From: CAZSXS01 sp964611385
GTDB lineage: Bacteria; Bacillota; Clostridia; Lachnospirales; CAYPQA01
Length of the DNA: 31,640 nt
Assembly (NCBI GenBank): GCA_964611385.1
Contig: CAZSXS010000039.1
Span: 1 to 31,640, forward strand
Direction of reading: 5' to 3'
Below the pieces are notes generated by a model. The model worked only from the letters and a program-made list of their open reading frames with translations. It was not told where the DNA came from and ran no database searches. Position numbers and translations under genes: made by a program. Numbering within the stretch: position 1 is the stretch's first letter; each line of letters starts with the position of its first letter. Shown here one piece after another: positions 8,907 to 17,196 of the stretch.

Positions 8907-9462
8907 TTTTTCACGCTCCGTTCACGATATAATTACAGTATATTAATCGACATTTGGTGGCCTTGTTGCCACTCAAATCAGAAATAGAAAAAGCGCTTTT
9001 TGCTTTTTCTATACTATATCAGATGTTATCGGCTTCGTCTTAATAGAAATTGCTATCTTTATAAAAATCACTTAGTTCTCAAAGCACTATACCTGTTCGC
9101 CATTTCGCTTTAGGAAATGACCTTGACATTGTTAAGCCGGAAGCGTTAAACTGGCTACGGTCTTGCCAAAATCGTAAACAGTTTTAATTCTGCTAAAAGG
9201 GCCGCTTACTATGCTGGGCACAGATGCATAAACTTAAAAAAGTTAAGGGAGGGAACTGGAAAAGCAGGTATATAACGGAAAACTAAGCATGGTCTGATAC
9301 GTAAAGGGAAAGCAAGAAGGCCGTTAAAAAGCAAAGTTATATTTACAAAAACAAGATTAAGAACAAAAACAAGATTAAGAACAAAAACAAGATTAAGAAC
9401 AAGACTAAGGCAGAAAGACGATTGCGAGCTTTCTGTTATTTGTGCTACTTATGGAGGTTACC
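8907..9462. other. Gene-free divergent region between araC and uxuA
   Basis: I see no convincing gene in these roughly 550 bases. They contain the dyad GTGGC/GCCAC at 8957-8972, a 10-bp hairpin at 8985-9011 (loop GCTTTTT), a 6-bp hairpin at 9101-9119, a possible -35 TTGACA at 9123-9128 with a poor -10 (TTAAAC at 9146-9151), and the 18-bp tandem repeat listed separately. The uxuA leader is therefore long, or its promoter lies close to the gene and is not recognisable. Confidence 0.6.
9345..9398. repeat. 18-bp tandem repeat, three exact units
   Basis: Units at 9345-9362, 9363-9380 and 9381-9398 are identical (ACAAAAACAAGATTAAGA). A degenerate partial unit follows from 9399. The repeat lies about 65 bases before the uxuA start. 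Confidence 0.9.
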
Positions 9463-10485
9463 ATGAAAATGATATTCAGATGGTACGGCGACAGCGACCC
9501 CGTATCTCTTGAACAAATTTCGCAAATACCGGTTATGGATGGGATTGTGTCCGCTGTTTATAGTGTGCCCGTCGGTCAAGTTTGGCCGGAAGAAGAGATT
9601 CAAGCCATTAAGCAAAAGGCCAAGGCAAAAAACTTGTCCTTTGAAGTTGTGGAAAGCGTTCCAGTACATGAGGATATTAAGCTTGGGGCAAAGACAAGGG
9701 ACCAGTACATTTCAGCTTATACGGAAAATATTAAGCGCCTAGGGAAGGCCGGAGTGCAGGTCATCTGCTATAATTTTATGCCTGTATTTGACTGGATTCG
9801 CTCCGACTTAAACTATCGACTTGATGACGGTTCCTCAGCCCTTATTTTTGACCATGAATCTCTTCAAAAGATGGACAAGAACAATCTTTCCCTGCCCGGC
9901 TGGGATGAAAGCTATTCGAAGGAGCAGCTCACTAGCCTTTTGAAGCAATATGAGTCCATCGACAAGGAAGCGCTCTGGAAAAACTTCGAATATTTCATTA
10001 ATGCAATCATGCCCACCTGTGAGGAGGCCGGGGTCAAGATGGCCATTCATCCGGATGATCCCCCATGGGATATCTTTGGGCTTCCCAGAATTATTACCGG
10101 CTATGACAGCTACAAGCGTTTGTGTGCCATCAACAAGAGCATTAACAATGGCTTTACCTTCTGCATGGGATCCCTGGGTTCCTCACCAAACAACGATTTG
10201 TTAAAGATGGTAGAGGATTTCGGCGAGCGCATCCATTTCGTTCATGCCCGCAACGTCAAACACACAGGTGATCACTGTTTCCAAGAGAGTGCTCACCCTT
10301 CCAAATGCGGTTCCATCGACATGGCTGCCGTCCTGAAAAGGCTTCACGACGTCGGCTTTGACGGTTACATCCGCCCCGATCATGGCAGAATGATCTGGGG
10401 TGAAACCGGCCGTCCCGGCTATGGCTTGTATGACAGAGCGCTGGGTGCTATGTACTTGTATGGCATTTGGGAAGCAATACAGTAA
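9463..10485 (+). CDS. uxuA: Mannonate dehydratase
   Basis: It dehydrates D-mannonate to 2-keto-3-deoxygluconate in glucuronate breakdown, in the cytoplasm, with a divalent metal. The 340-residue TIM-barrel protein shows family segments: MIFRWYGDSDPVSL at the start, CYNFMPVFDWIRSDL, MAIHPDDPPWDIFGLPRI, FCMGSLGSSPNND, IHFVHARNVK and the C-terminal YIRPDHGRMIWGE. The start at 9463 has GGAGG at 9453-9457, 5 bases upstream; an in-frame ATG at 9442 lacks a site. It stands alone between a long leader and a terminator, and the next gene downstream is a GH4 glycosidase. No uxaC, uxuB, kdgK or transporter gene is in the window. Confidence 0.95.
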   Translation: MKMIFRWYGDSDPVSLEQISQIPVMDGIVSAVYSVPVGQVWPEEEIQAIKQKAKAKNLSFEVVESVPVHEDIKLGAKTRDQYISAYTENIKRLGKAGVQVICYNFMPVFDWIRSDLNYRLDDGSSALIFDHESLQKMDKNNLSLPGWDESYSKEQLTSLLKQYESIDKEALWKNFEYFINAIMPTCEEAGVKMAIHPDDPPWDIFGLPRIITGYDSYKRLCAINKSINNGFTFCMGSLGSSPNNDLLKMVEDFGERIHFVHARNVKHTGDHCFQESAHPSKCGSIDMAAVLKRLHDVGFDGYIRPDHGRMIWGETGRPGYGLYDRALGAMYLYGIWEAIQ

Positions 10486-10552
10486 AAGAAAGATGTTTTT
10501 TGAGTACTGGTAACGGTGTAACCGTTTTGCTGGCTCAACCCAATTTTAACTA

Positions 10553-10596
10553 AAAAAACTCTGTGATGGCCTTGATATATCTATTACAGAGTTTTT
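10553..10596 (+). terminator. Rho-independent terminator after uxuA
   Basis: AAAAAACTCTGT (10553-10564) pairs with ACAGAGTTTTT (10586-10596) across a 21-base loop and ends in a T-tract. The A-tract on the left means it could also work in reverse. Confidence 0.75.
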
Positions 10597-10694
10597 CACA
10601 TCGGATATTTTTGTAGGGTTGGAGCAGGAGATTCAATAAACAGCCCTTGAATATTTTGGAAAAATATTATGTTCAAGAACCTCAAAATATTGCA

Positions 10695-10723
10695 TTGCCA
10701 AATCGCTCCTTGTTTTCTATAAT
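10695..10723 (+). promoter_or_regulatory. Promoter of the GH4 gene
   Basis: TTGCCA at 10695-10700, a 17-base spacer and TATAAT at 10718-10723 form a near-consensus promoter ending 26 bases before the TTG start. Upstream, ATATTTTG (10651-10658) and CAAAATAT (10683-10690) form an inverted repeat that could be an operator; this is weaker. Confidence 0.75.
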
Positions 10724-10749
10724 ACAGAAAAAAACAAGGAGTGATTTTT

Positions 10750-12243
10750 TTGTTCAAAATTGCATTTATTGGAGCAGGTAGTCTGGGGTTTACAAGGAGG
10801 CTTTTGACTGATTTACTTACAGTCAAGGCTTTCAGAAATATTGAAGTTGCTTTTACCGATATCAACCAACATAACTTGGATATGGTAACTGAGCTGTGTC
10901 AGAGGGATATTGATGCCTTTGGGTTGAATATCAAAATACATAGTACATTAAATAGAAGAGAAGCCTTCAAGGACGCCAAGTATATTATCAATTGCGTTCG
11001 CGTTGGCTTGTTGGAAGCCTTTGAAACTGATGTCAATATTCCACTGAAGTACGGCGTTGATCAATGCGTGGGTGACACCATCTGCGCCGGTGGAATTATG
11101 TATGGGCAAAGAGGCATCATTGAAATCCTTGATTTTTGTAAGGACATACGTGAGGTTGCCTGCAAGGATGCGCTTCTGCTGAACTATTCCAATCCCAATG
11201 CTATGGTTACTTGGGCCTGCAACAAGTACGGCGGCGTTAGAACCATAGGCTTGTGCCATGGGGTTCAGGGGGGACATAGGCAGATTGCCAAGGCCCTTGG
11301 CTATGAAAAGGATGATATTGATATTATTTGTGCCGGTATCAATCATCAGACCTGGTATATTTCCGTTAAGCATAAGGGCCAAGAGCTTGTTGATCAGATC
11401 CTGCCCGCTTACGAGGCCAATGAGGAATTAATGCGGACTGAAAAATGCAGAATTGATATCATGAGACGCTTTGGCTACTACTCAACAGAGTCCAATGGTC
11501 ATCTATCTGAATACTTGGCCTGGTACAGAAAGCGTCCTGATGAGATTCAAAACTGGATTGATTTAGGCGTCTGGATCAACGGCGAAACCGGCGGTTACTT
11601 ACGCGTATGTACAGAGGGCAGAAACTGGTTTGAACACGATTTCCCAAACTGGCTGAAAGAAGAGCCTAGAAACTTTGATACCTGTGAACGCAGTGAGGAA
11701 CACGGTTCTTATATTATTGAAGGCTTGGAATTGGGAACCCGCTACAGAGGACATTTCAATGTTGTCAATAACGGAACCATCACGAACCTTGCAGATGATG
11801 CTATTGTAGAAGTGCCTTGCTACGTGGACGGAAACGGAATCAGCGTCCCGAAGGTCGGCGACTTGCCCTTAGGGTGTGCAGCTGTCTGTGCGCAGAGTAT
11901 TAACGTTCAGCGTCTGGCTGTTGAAGCTGCCGTTCACGGAGACGAGCTGCTTTTGAAGCAGGCTATGCTCTTGGATCCCTTGGTGGGTGCCGTATGTACC
12001 CCGCCGGAGGTTTGGCAGATGACCGATGAAATGCTGATTGCCGGTGAAAAGTGGTTGCCACAGTATAAAGAAGCCATCGCAAAAGCAAAACAGCGTATGG
12101 CAAGTGATAGCGTGATCAAGACGAAGGACTACAACGGCGCTGCTCGGCTGAAGACCAAATCCGTAGAAGAGATGGAAAAAAATAAAGCGGATGCCAGAAA
12201 AAATTCATCTGAAGCTGATAAGGCGAAAGAACGCGTAAAATAA
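10750..12243 (+). CDS. GH4 family glycosidase, possible alpha-glucuronidase or alpha-galacturonidase
   Basis: GH4 enzymes split glycosides by a redox mechanism using NAD and a divalent metal. The protein begins FKIAFIGAGSLGFTR, the family NAD-binding motif. It carries the metal-site residues Cys169 (GLCHGVQ) and His199 (GINHQTWY), and SNPNAMVTWA. The length of 497 residues is slightly above the usual 430-480 because of a charged Lys/Glu/Ala-rich tail. The TTG at 10750 is preferred: AAGGAG (10736-10741) lies 8 bases upstream and the protein then starts MFKIAFIG, as relatives do. A GTG at 10741 overlaps the binding site. GH4 covers maltose-phosphate, galactoside, glucuronide and galacturonide specificities. 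The neighbouring mannonate dehydratase favours a uronide substrate, but that is inference. There is no signal peptide. Confidence 0.9.
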   Translation: MFKIAFIGAGSLGFTRRLLTDLLTVKAFRNIEVAFTDINQHNLDMVTELCQRDIDAFGLNIKIHSTLNRREAFKDAKYIINCVRVGLLEAFETDVNIPLKYGVDQCVGDTICAGGIMYGQRGIIEILDFCKDIREVACKDALLLNYSNPNAMVTWACNKYGGVRTIGLCHGVQGGHRQIAKALGYEKDDIDIICAGINHQTWYISVKHKGQELVDQILPAYEANEELMRTEKCRIDIMRRFGYYSTESNGHLSEYLAWYRKRPDEIQNWIDLGVWINGETGGYLRVCTEGRNWFEHDFPNWLKEEPRNFDTCERSEEHGSYIIEGLELGTRYRGHFNVVNNGTITNLADDAIVEVPCYVDGNGISVPKVGDLPLGCAAVCAQSINVQRLAVEAAVHGDELLLKQAMLLDPLVGAVCTPPEVWQMTDEMLIAGEKWLPQYKEAIAKAKQRMASDSVIKTKDYNGAARLKTKSVEEMEKNKADARKNSSEADKAKERVK

Positions 12244-12316
12244 ATAGTTCTTTTAAAATTTCCGTGCGATTGATACCCTGCCCATGTCCGGCTTTTTGAA
12301 AAGGGATGGAGGGGGG

Positions 12317-12382
12317 CTTGGGGGGAGGAAGGGAAAAACTTTTTTGCCGTTTGAAAAAGTTTTTCCCTTCCTCCCCCCCAAG
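12317..12382. repeat. Palindromic intergenic repeat, copy 2
   Basis: The left arm 12317-12344 pairs with 12354-12382 (one bulged C) around the loop TGCCGTTTG. It shares orientation, loop, inner stem GGGAAAAACTTTTT and right flank CCCCCAAGGT with the element at 1-58. Its outer stem is longer and differs in both arms together. It ends 38 bases before the APH-family gene. Confidence 0.85.
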
Positions 12383-12420
12383 GTTTAACCCAAATTCATA
12401 CAAGAGAAGAGGGTGTTGAG

Positions 12421-13368
12421 ATGAAAGCTTTATTCACAGAATCAATCAATAATTGGCAGGACTGGGGCCGCGTGTTTCAGTCTATTCCTGCTTTTGCCCC
12501 GCTTATTCGACATATTCTACAGAAGGAAAATTTGCCCCAGACGGAAATTGAACACCTTACCCCTGGTACCAACGCCGTGTTTAAGCTTGGTGATTATGTG
12601 GTAAAGATTTTTGCGCCGAAAGAAAGTGGCATTGACCAATCCCTTGATTTGCAGACAGAACTGCTAGCCATAAAACATGCGCATAAACTTGGTGTATCAA
12701 CGCCAAAGTTAATCGCTGAGGGCTTTGTCTGTGACAAATACCGCTTTGCCTATATGATCACCGAGTTTGTGAAAGGAAAGTCCTTTCCCGATGCTATTCA
12801 AGGCATGAGCGATGATGAAAAGCGAGCGATGGCACAGAAGTTGCGCCAAGTCACTGATCAACTGAATGTTCCTTGCAAGCCCCTTAACGATATTGATGTC
12901 ATTGCCGATCAAGGACGTTACCGCCGCTGGGATAAATATCCTGATCGCTTCAAAGCAGAGCGACTGACGTATCTTCATTCCCACGACTTTGGTGAAAGGG
13001 TGTTTGTACATGGCGATTTATGCGGGGATAATATACTGATTACCGAAACTGGCGAGCTTTACTTGATAGACTTTGCCGATGCGGTGCTTGCTCCTGTTTG
13101 CTATGAGCACACCCTTGTTGCCTTTGAGTTGTTTCGCCTTGATCCGGTTTTGCTGAGCGGATATTTCGGGAATTACAGTGTGGAAGCGCTAGCAGAACTG
13201 TATTTTGATGGCCTGCTCATCCACGACTTTGGGGGCGATATTGTGGAACAGCATATTGGCAAAGCAAGCGAATTCCAAGGCCTTGAAGCGTTACGAAAGC
13301 GCCTAGCCCTGTGTTTCATGACAGATAGCCCGACAGAAAGTTTTTCAGGTAATTTAACAGACAAATAA
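12421..13368 (+). CDS. Aminoglycoside phosphotransferase (APH) family kinase
   Basis: This is a cytoplasmic small-molecule kinase of the APH/choline kinase fold. Visible features are the ATP-site lysine in VVKIFAP (Lys62), the hinge region ITEFVKGKSF, the catalytic loop VFVHGDLCGDNIL (Asp199 and Asn204), and the metal-binding Asp217 in LIDFAD. The length of 315 residues fits the family. There is only a weak GAGG-type site before the ATG. The substrate is not evident: members act on aminoglycosides, macrolides, choline, homoserine or sugars, and isolated copies like this in Clostridia are often of unknown function. Resistance should not be assumed. It follows the GH4 gene after 177 bases that include the palindromic repeat. 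Confidence 0.87.
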   Translation: MKALFTESINNWQDWGRVFQSIPAFAPLIRHILQKENLPQTEIEHLTPGTNAVFKLGDYVVKIFAPKESGIDQSLDLQTELLAIKHAHKLGVSTPKLIAEGFVCDKYRFAYMITEFVKGKSFPDAIQGMSDDEKRAMAQKLRQVTDQLNVPCKPLNDIDVIADQGRYRRWDKYPDRFKAERLTYLHSHDFGERVFVHGDLCGDNILITETGELYLIDFADAVLAPVCYEHTLVAFELFRLDPVLLSGYFGNYSVEALAELYFDGLLIHDFGGDIVEQHIGKASEFQGLEALRKRLALCFMTDSPTESFSGNLTDK

Positions 13369-13377
13369 ATATACGGT

Positions 13378-13555
13378 TATACTCAGTCACGGTCAGCTTT
13401 GCAAAGCCGCTGCCCAAAAAACAATAGAATTGATCCGGGTTGAATAATGGCGGCTTGGTAAATGTTTAAGAGACTGAGTATAGTATAAGCTTCGTATAAA
13501 ACGGGGCTTATACCGATCAGGCAACGAAACCATAATCAACGCAGATTGCAATGGT
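13378..13555 (+). ncRNA. Candidate structured RNA or leader before the ABC-F gene
   Basis: This gene-free stretch contains an ordered set of complementary segments. An 11-bp stem joins 13378-13388 to 13472-13482. Inside it, AAGCCGC (13404-13410) pairs with GCGGCTT (13450-13456), and inside that CCC (13413-13415) with GGG (13437-13439) and CAAT with ATTG (13422-13432). Directly after the outer stem, GTATAAGC (13483-13490) pairs with GCTTATAC (13506-13513). Then ACCAT-AATC (13529-13537) pairs with GATT and ATGGT (13544-13555). A weak promoter (TTGGTA 13455-13460, TATAGT 13479-13484) overlaps it. I recognise no known RNA family. It could be an independent RNA, part of a leader, or DNA dyads. The whole region 13369-13750 has no gene. 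Confidence 0.4.
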
Positions 13556-13647
13556 GCATACAACATAACAAGAAAAGTATTTCCGAAAGCCTATGCAGAC
13601 GGGATAGAGGGTGTGGGGTTACATCCGGTTAAGCTGAGTATTGCTTA

Positions 13648-13728
13648 ATGAAAAGAACATACTTTGTTAAAACTTTTGATGGTTTTAGTATGATAGTATG
13701 GTTTTTGTAACCTAATGGTAGCATTAGG
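13648..13728 (+). promoter_or_regulatory. Possible leader peptide and hairpin ahead of ABC-F gene
   Basis: A 20-codon reading frame starting MKRTYF (13648-13710) stops exactly where a perfect 7-bp hairpin CCTAATG/CATTAGG (13711-13717, 13722-13728, loop GTAG) begins. The hairpin ends 12 bases before the ABC-F ribosome binding site. Such arrangements regulate some antibiotic-resistance ABC-F genes by ribosome stalling. The small frame has no good ribosome binding site, and a possible promoter (TTGTTA 13664-13669, TATGAT 13689-13694, 19-base spacer) would start transcription inside it. The hairpin is real; the regulation is speculative. Confidence 0.35.
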
Positions 13729-13750
13729 TCATAAACGCATGGAGGTTGCT

Positions 13751-15658
13751 ATGATAGCAAAGGAATTAACAAAATCCTTTGGGGTTGATTCGATCTTGGA
13801 CAAGGTGTCCTTTATTATAAATGAAGGAGAAAAGGTTGCGCTGGTAGGCGTAAACGGTGCGGGGAAGACTACGCTTTTCAAGATGATTACGGGGGAGCTG
13901 AGCGCGGACTCTGGCTCGGTTTCTTTTACGGGGACCAGTGAACGGAGTGTAGGGTACTTGTCCCAGAGCAGTGAGTTCGAAAAAAACACCATACTGGAAG
14001 AGTTTTATGCGGTCTTTGAGAAGGAAATCGAATTGGAAAGAACCTTGCGGCAGCTGGAACAGGACATGACGGTTCTGGAAGGCTCCGCCCTGAAAAAAAC
14101 CATGGAACGCTACAGCCGCTTGTCAGAAGAGTTTGAACGGCGAAACGGCTACGAGATGGACAGCCGAATCAAAGGAGTTATTAACGGCTTGGGTTTTTCT
14201 GCTGCTGAGGCTCAGGCGCCCTTGGAGCAGTTTTCCGGCGGGCAGAAAACCCGTATTTCTCTGGGAAAGCTGCTCTTGGGAGAGTATGAGCTTTTGTTGT
14301 TGGACGAGCCGACCAACCACTTGGATATTGAGGCCATACGCTGGCTGGAAGGGTTTCTTCGGGATTATAGAGGCAGTGTTTTTGTTATCTCGCATGACCG
14401 ATACTTTTTGGACAGGATCGTTTCCAAGGTCATTGAAATCGAAAACAAGAAAGCCATCATCTATAACGGCAATTATACCGACTTTGCCAAGAAAAAAGCC
14501 AATGACCGCGAAGTAAAGCTGAAACAGTACCTGGATCAGCAGAAGGAAATCAAACGCCAGGAGGAAGTCATTCGTCAACTTCGTTCCTTTAATCGGGAGA
14601 AGTCCATTAAGCGCGCCGAAAGCAGAGAGAAAATGCTGGAAAAGCTGGAACGGGTAGAGAAGCCCTCGGAGTTGCCAGATAAAATCCGCTTGAAGCAAAG
14701 CGCCGAAACCCAAAGCGGGCAAGTGGTTCTGGAAACTTGGGAGCTTTCGAAAAGCTACGATAACCTGGATTTGTTCAGTGACTTGTCCATCAAGATTATG
14801 CGTGGGGAGCATGTGGCCTTAATCGGGCCCAACGGCGTGGGTAAAACCACTCTTTTTCGTATCCTTCTCGGTAAGATTCCTCCAAACGGCGGGGAGCTTC
14901 GCTTTGGATCGGCTATCAAGCTGGGCTACTACGACCAAGAGCATCAAAACCTAAACCCTGACAATACCATTTTTGAGGAAATCTCCGACAGCTTTCCCAA
15001 GCTGACTGCGGAGGAAATCCGCAACACCTTGGCAGCCTTTGTCTTCACTGGGGATGATGTGTTTAAGAGCATCTCTTCTTTAAGCGGTGGCGAGCGGGGG
15101 CGGGTCGCCTTGGCTAAAATTATTCTGAGCAAGGCCAACTTTTTACTCTTGGACGAGCCAACCAACCATTTGGATATCTACTCGAAGGAGATTTTGGAGA
15201 AGTTTTTACAAGACTTTGAAGGGGCCGTGTTTTATATCTCTCATGATCGGTATTTTATTAATAATACCGCTCATAAAATCATTGAAATGACTCCGAATGG
15301 GGTAAACAATTATTATGGAAACTATGATTATTACTTAGAGAAGAGTGCGGAAAAAGCAGCAGAGACGGCCGAAAGCGTTGCTAGTCCTGAAAGTCTTGTT
15401 GAGGATGAGGCCCTCTCAGAAAAGAACGACTGGCTGAGGCGAAAGGAAGAACAGGCAGAAGTCCGTCGCAAGAAAAACCTCTTGCAAAAGACGGAGGCGG
15501 AGATCGAAAGCCTGGAAAACGAATTAAAAGCCTGCGAGGACCAGCTTTCTAGCTGTGACCATGCAGACTTTGAAGTCTTGAATCAATTATATGAGAAAAA
15601 GCTTCACTTGGAAGAGCGGCTGAATGAAGCCCTGCTGCTCTGGGAGGAGTTAAGTTAG
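13751..15658 (+). CDS. ABC-F family ATPase (ribosome-associated)
   Basis: ABC-F proteins have two fused ATPase domains and no membrane part; they act on the ribosome as translation factors or antibiotic-protection proteins. Domain 1 has GVNGAGKTT at about residues 33-40, FSGGQKTR at about 161 and LLLLDEPTNHLD at about 182. A charged interdomain linker follows at about 240-320. Domain 2 has GPNGVGKTT at about 358, LSGGERGR at about 444 and LLLDEPTNHLD at about 465. The last 85 residues are a coiled coil like that of Uup/YdiF. GGAGG at 13741-13745 fixes the start at 13751; an upstream in-frame start at 13715 lies in a hairpin. The 635-residue length and coiled-coil tail favour a housekeeping YdiF-like protein, but the long leader leaves a resistance role open. 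It ends 7 bases from the convergent permease gene, with no terminator between. Confidence 0.93.
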   Translation: MIAKELTKSFGVDSILDKVSFIINEGEKVALVGVNGAGKTTLFKMITGELSADSGSVSFTGTSERSVGYLSQSSEFEKNTILEEFYAVFEKEIELERTLRQLEQDMTVLEGSALKKTMERYSRLSEEFERRNGYEMDSRIKGVINGLGFSAAEAQAPLEQFSGGQKTRISLGKLLLGEYELLLLDEPTNHLDIEAIRWLEGFLRDYRGSVFVISHDRYFLDRIVSKVIEIENKKAIIYNGNYTDFAKKKANDREVKLKQYLDQQKEIKRQEEVIRQLRSFNREKSIKRAESREKMLEKLERVEKPSELPDKIRLKQSAETQSGQVVLETWELSKSYDNLDLFSDLSIKIMRGEHVALIGPNGVGKTTLFRILLGKIPPNGGELRFGSAIKLGYYDQEHQNLNPDNTIFEEISDSFPKLTAEEIRNTLAAFVFTGDDVFKSISSLSGGERGRVALAKIILSKANFLLLDEPTNHLDIYSKEILEKFLQDFEGAVFYISHDRYFINNTAHKIIEMTPNGVNNYYGNYDYYLEKSAEKAAETAESVASPESLVEDEALSEKNDWLRRKEEQAEVRRKKNLLQKTEAEIESLENELKACEDQLSSCDHADFEVLNQLYEKKLHLEERLNEALLLWEELS

Positions 15659-15665
15659 TCTGGTC

Positions 15666-16409
15666 TTACTCCCACTTGAAAAAACGAATTGATACAAAGG
15701 TGCAGATCAGGGCTATGGCTCCCAAGACCAGCAAAGGGGTCATTGCCGTTTCAAGTGGCAAACCAAGGGAGGCTGATTTCAGTAGTTTGATTCCTTGTGT
15801 AAGAGGCAGAAAGTCTGACACCTTTTGCATGGCCGGAGGCATGACCTCGTAAGGCAGGGTAGTTCCAGAAAAAATCAGCATGGGAAAATATAAAATACTG
15901 GCAATAATCCCTGCAATTTTGGTGTTCTTAGCAAGGCCCCCAACCATCATACCGATACTGAACATGGATAGCATGACCAGGAACCAGCCCAAAAGAAACA
16001 TCAAGACATTGCCACCCATTTGAAAGTCAAAGAAGATTGTTGCGATGATGAATAGAAGAAGCAAGGAAGCGAAGGCGTAAAGCGCATAGATTGTCACCTG
16101 CACAAATAGGATCAGTGCAGGCTGAATCGGTGTGACTTTAAGCCTTTTTAATATGCTTTTGCTTCGGTAATCGGAAATGACTAGCGGTAATCCCATGACT
16201 CCCCCCGCACAAATGGCAGTGCTTGCGATTGCGCCGAAGGACAGCTCGAAAAAGGTATAATTAGCGCCTTCGAAGGCAGGCTTAGCACCGTAGATGATTC
16301 CAATTAGGATAAGAACCACAATGGGCATACCTATGGCAAAGATCAGCATGTCCATGCCACGCAGGGATAGTTTTAATTCTGTTTTTAGCATTGTGTTAAA
16401 TGTTTTCAT
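15666..16409 (-). CDS. ABC-2 type transporter permease
   Basis: This membrane half of an exporter pairs with the ATPase encoded just upstream. The 247 residues contain about six hydrophobic segments. The FSIGMMVGGLAKNTKIAGIIASILYFPMLIFSG stretch and the amphipathic LPLTQGIKLL motif are typical of ABC-2 permeases of drug or lantibiotic type. The start at 16409 (MKTFNTMLKTEL) is chosen because AGGAGG lies 6 bases upstream; longer forms up to 16511 would lie inside the ATPase gene. It overlaps that gene by 14 bases. The substrate is unknown. Confidence 0.9.
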   Translation of the reverse strand: MKTFNTMLKTELKLSLRGMDMLIFAIGMPIVVLILIGIIYGAKPAFEGANYTFFELSFGAIASTAICAGGVMGLPLVISDYRSKSILKRLKVTPIQPALILFVQVTIYALYAFASLLLLFIIATIFFDFQMGGNVLMFLLGWFLVMLSMFSIGMMVGGLAKNTKIAGIIASILYFPMLIFSGTTLPYEVMPPAMQKVSDFLPLTQGIKLLKSASLGLPLETAMTPLLVLGAIALICTFVSIRFFKWE

Positions 16410-17127
16410 TTTGAACCTCCTCATCGGTATACCAAAGATAGGCATCTTCGAACTTGTCATAAGGGCTTTTTGCCACCGCTTCAGCAACGCTTCCATAAAA
16501 AATAGCTTCACCCTTTTTTAATATGCAGAGGGTATCGCAAAGCGCCTCCACCTCGTCCATGAAATGAGACGTGAGAAGAATACTGAGACCGCCTTTTTTT
16601 AATTCCTTCAAAATCTGCCAAACCTCCCGTCTGGCTCTTGCGTCAAGTCCTGTTGTAAGCTCATCCAAAAATACAAGCTCCGGCTTGGGAATCAGGGCAA
16701 GAATAATAAACAGTCTTTGCTTTTGTCCGCCCGACAGCTCCTTGATGGGCGTTTTTGCCTTATCACCAATTCCAAATTGATGGAGCAGATCCTTGTAATC
16801 TGCTGGGTTTTTATACAGGGAAGCGGTTACCTGGCAAAGCTCAGCCACTCGAATGCCTTCTTGATATTTCGCTTCCTGAAACTGAACCCCCACCTTCCCA
16901 AACAACTCCTTGCGCTGGGCAAAAGGGCTTAGACCCAAAATGCTTATGCTGCCACTGTCAGGTTTCTTGATCCCAAGTACACACTCAATGGTGGTGCTTT
17001 TCCCTGCGCCATTAGCCCCCAGCAATCCAAACACACTGCCTTCCTGTACCTGTAGGTTCAGATTTCTTACGGCCAGCAACGAACCATAGGACTTTGTAAG
17101 GCCCTCTACTTTAATGACTGCCTCCAT
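16396..17127 (-). CDS. ABC transporter ATP-binding protein
   Basis: This cytoplasmic ATPase subunit energises the ABC-2 permease that follows. In its 243 residues are the Walker A GANGAGKST (37-45), the Q-loop VGVQFQEAK, the signature LSGGQKQ (131-137), Walker B LVFLDELTTGLD (the Pro of the usual LDEPT is Leu157, a variant I have seen in related exporters) and the H-loop His188. AGGAGG lies just before the ATG at 17127. The preceding gene is a double-MerR regulator. A hairpin overlapping that gene's stop lies between them, so expression of the transporter may be set separately. Confidence 0.93.
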   Translation of the reverse strand: MEAVIKVEGLTKSYGSLLAVRNLNLQVQEGSVFGLLGANGAGKSTTIECVLGIKKPDSGSISILGLSPFAQRKELFGKVGVQFQEAKYQEGIRVAELCQVTASLYKNPADYKDLLHQFGIGDKAKTPIKELSGGQKQRLFIILALIPKPELVFLDELTTGLDARARREVWQILKELKKGGLSILLTSHFMDEVEALCDTLCILKKGEAIFYGSVAEAVAKSPYDKFEDAYLWYTDEEVQNENI

Positions 17128-17170
17128 TTTGAATACCTCCTAGTTGAAGAAAAATTTGATGCAAAAAGAA

Positions 17171-17196
17171 TAACACCAAACAAAAGTCTGGTGTTA
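17171..17196 (-). terminator. Hairpin with T-rich tail between merR-type gene and ABC ATPase gene
   Basis: TAACACCA and TGGTGTTA (17171-17178 and 17189-17196) form an 8-bp stem that includes the MerR-type stop codon. On the minus strand it is followed by TTCTTTTT. It may be a partial terminator or an attenuator that lowers transporter expression. Confidence 0.5.

Noticed and set aside
8985..9011. Rho-independent terminator upstream of araC
   Set aside because: The stem is mostly A/T with a short GC part, and no gene ends there. It is more likely a dyad or chance.
9345..9398. Short CRISPR-like array
   Set aside because: The three units are directly joined with no spacers between them, so this is a tandem repeat.
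12421..13368. Aminoglycoside resistance gene
   Set aside because: Only the general APH kinase motifs can be seen, and many such kinases have other substrates, so no resistance call is made.
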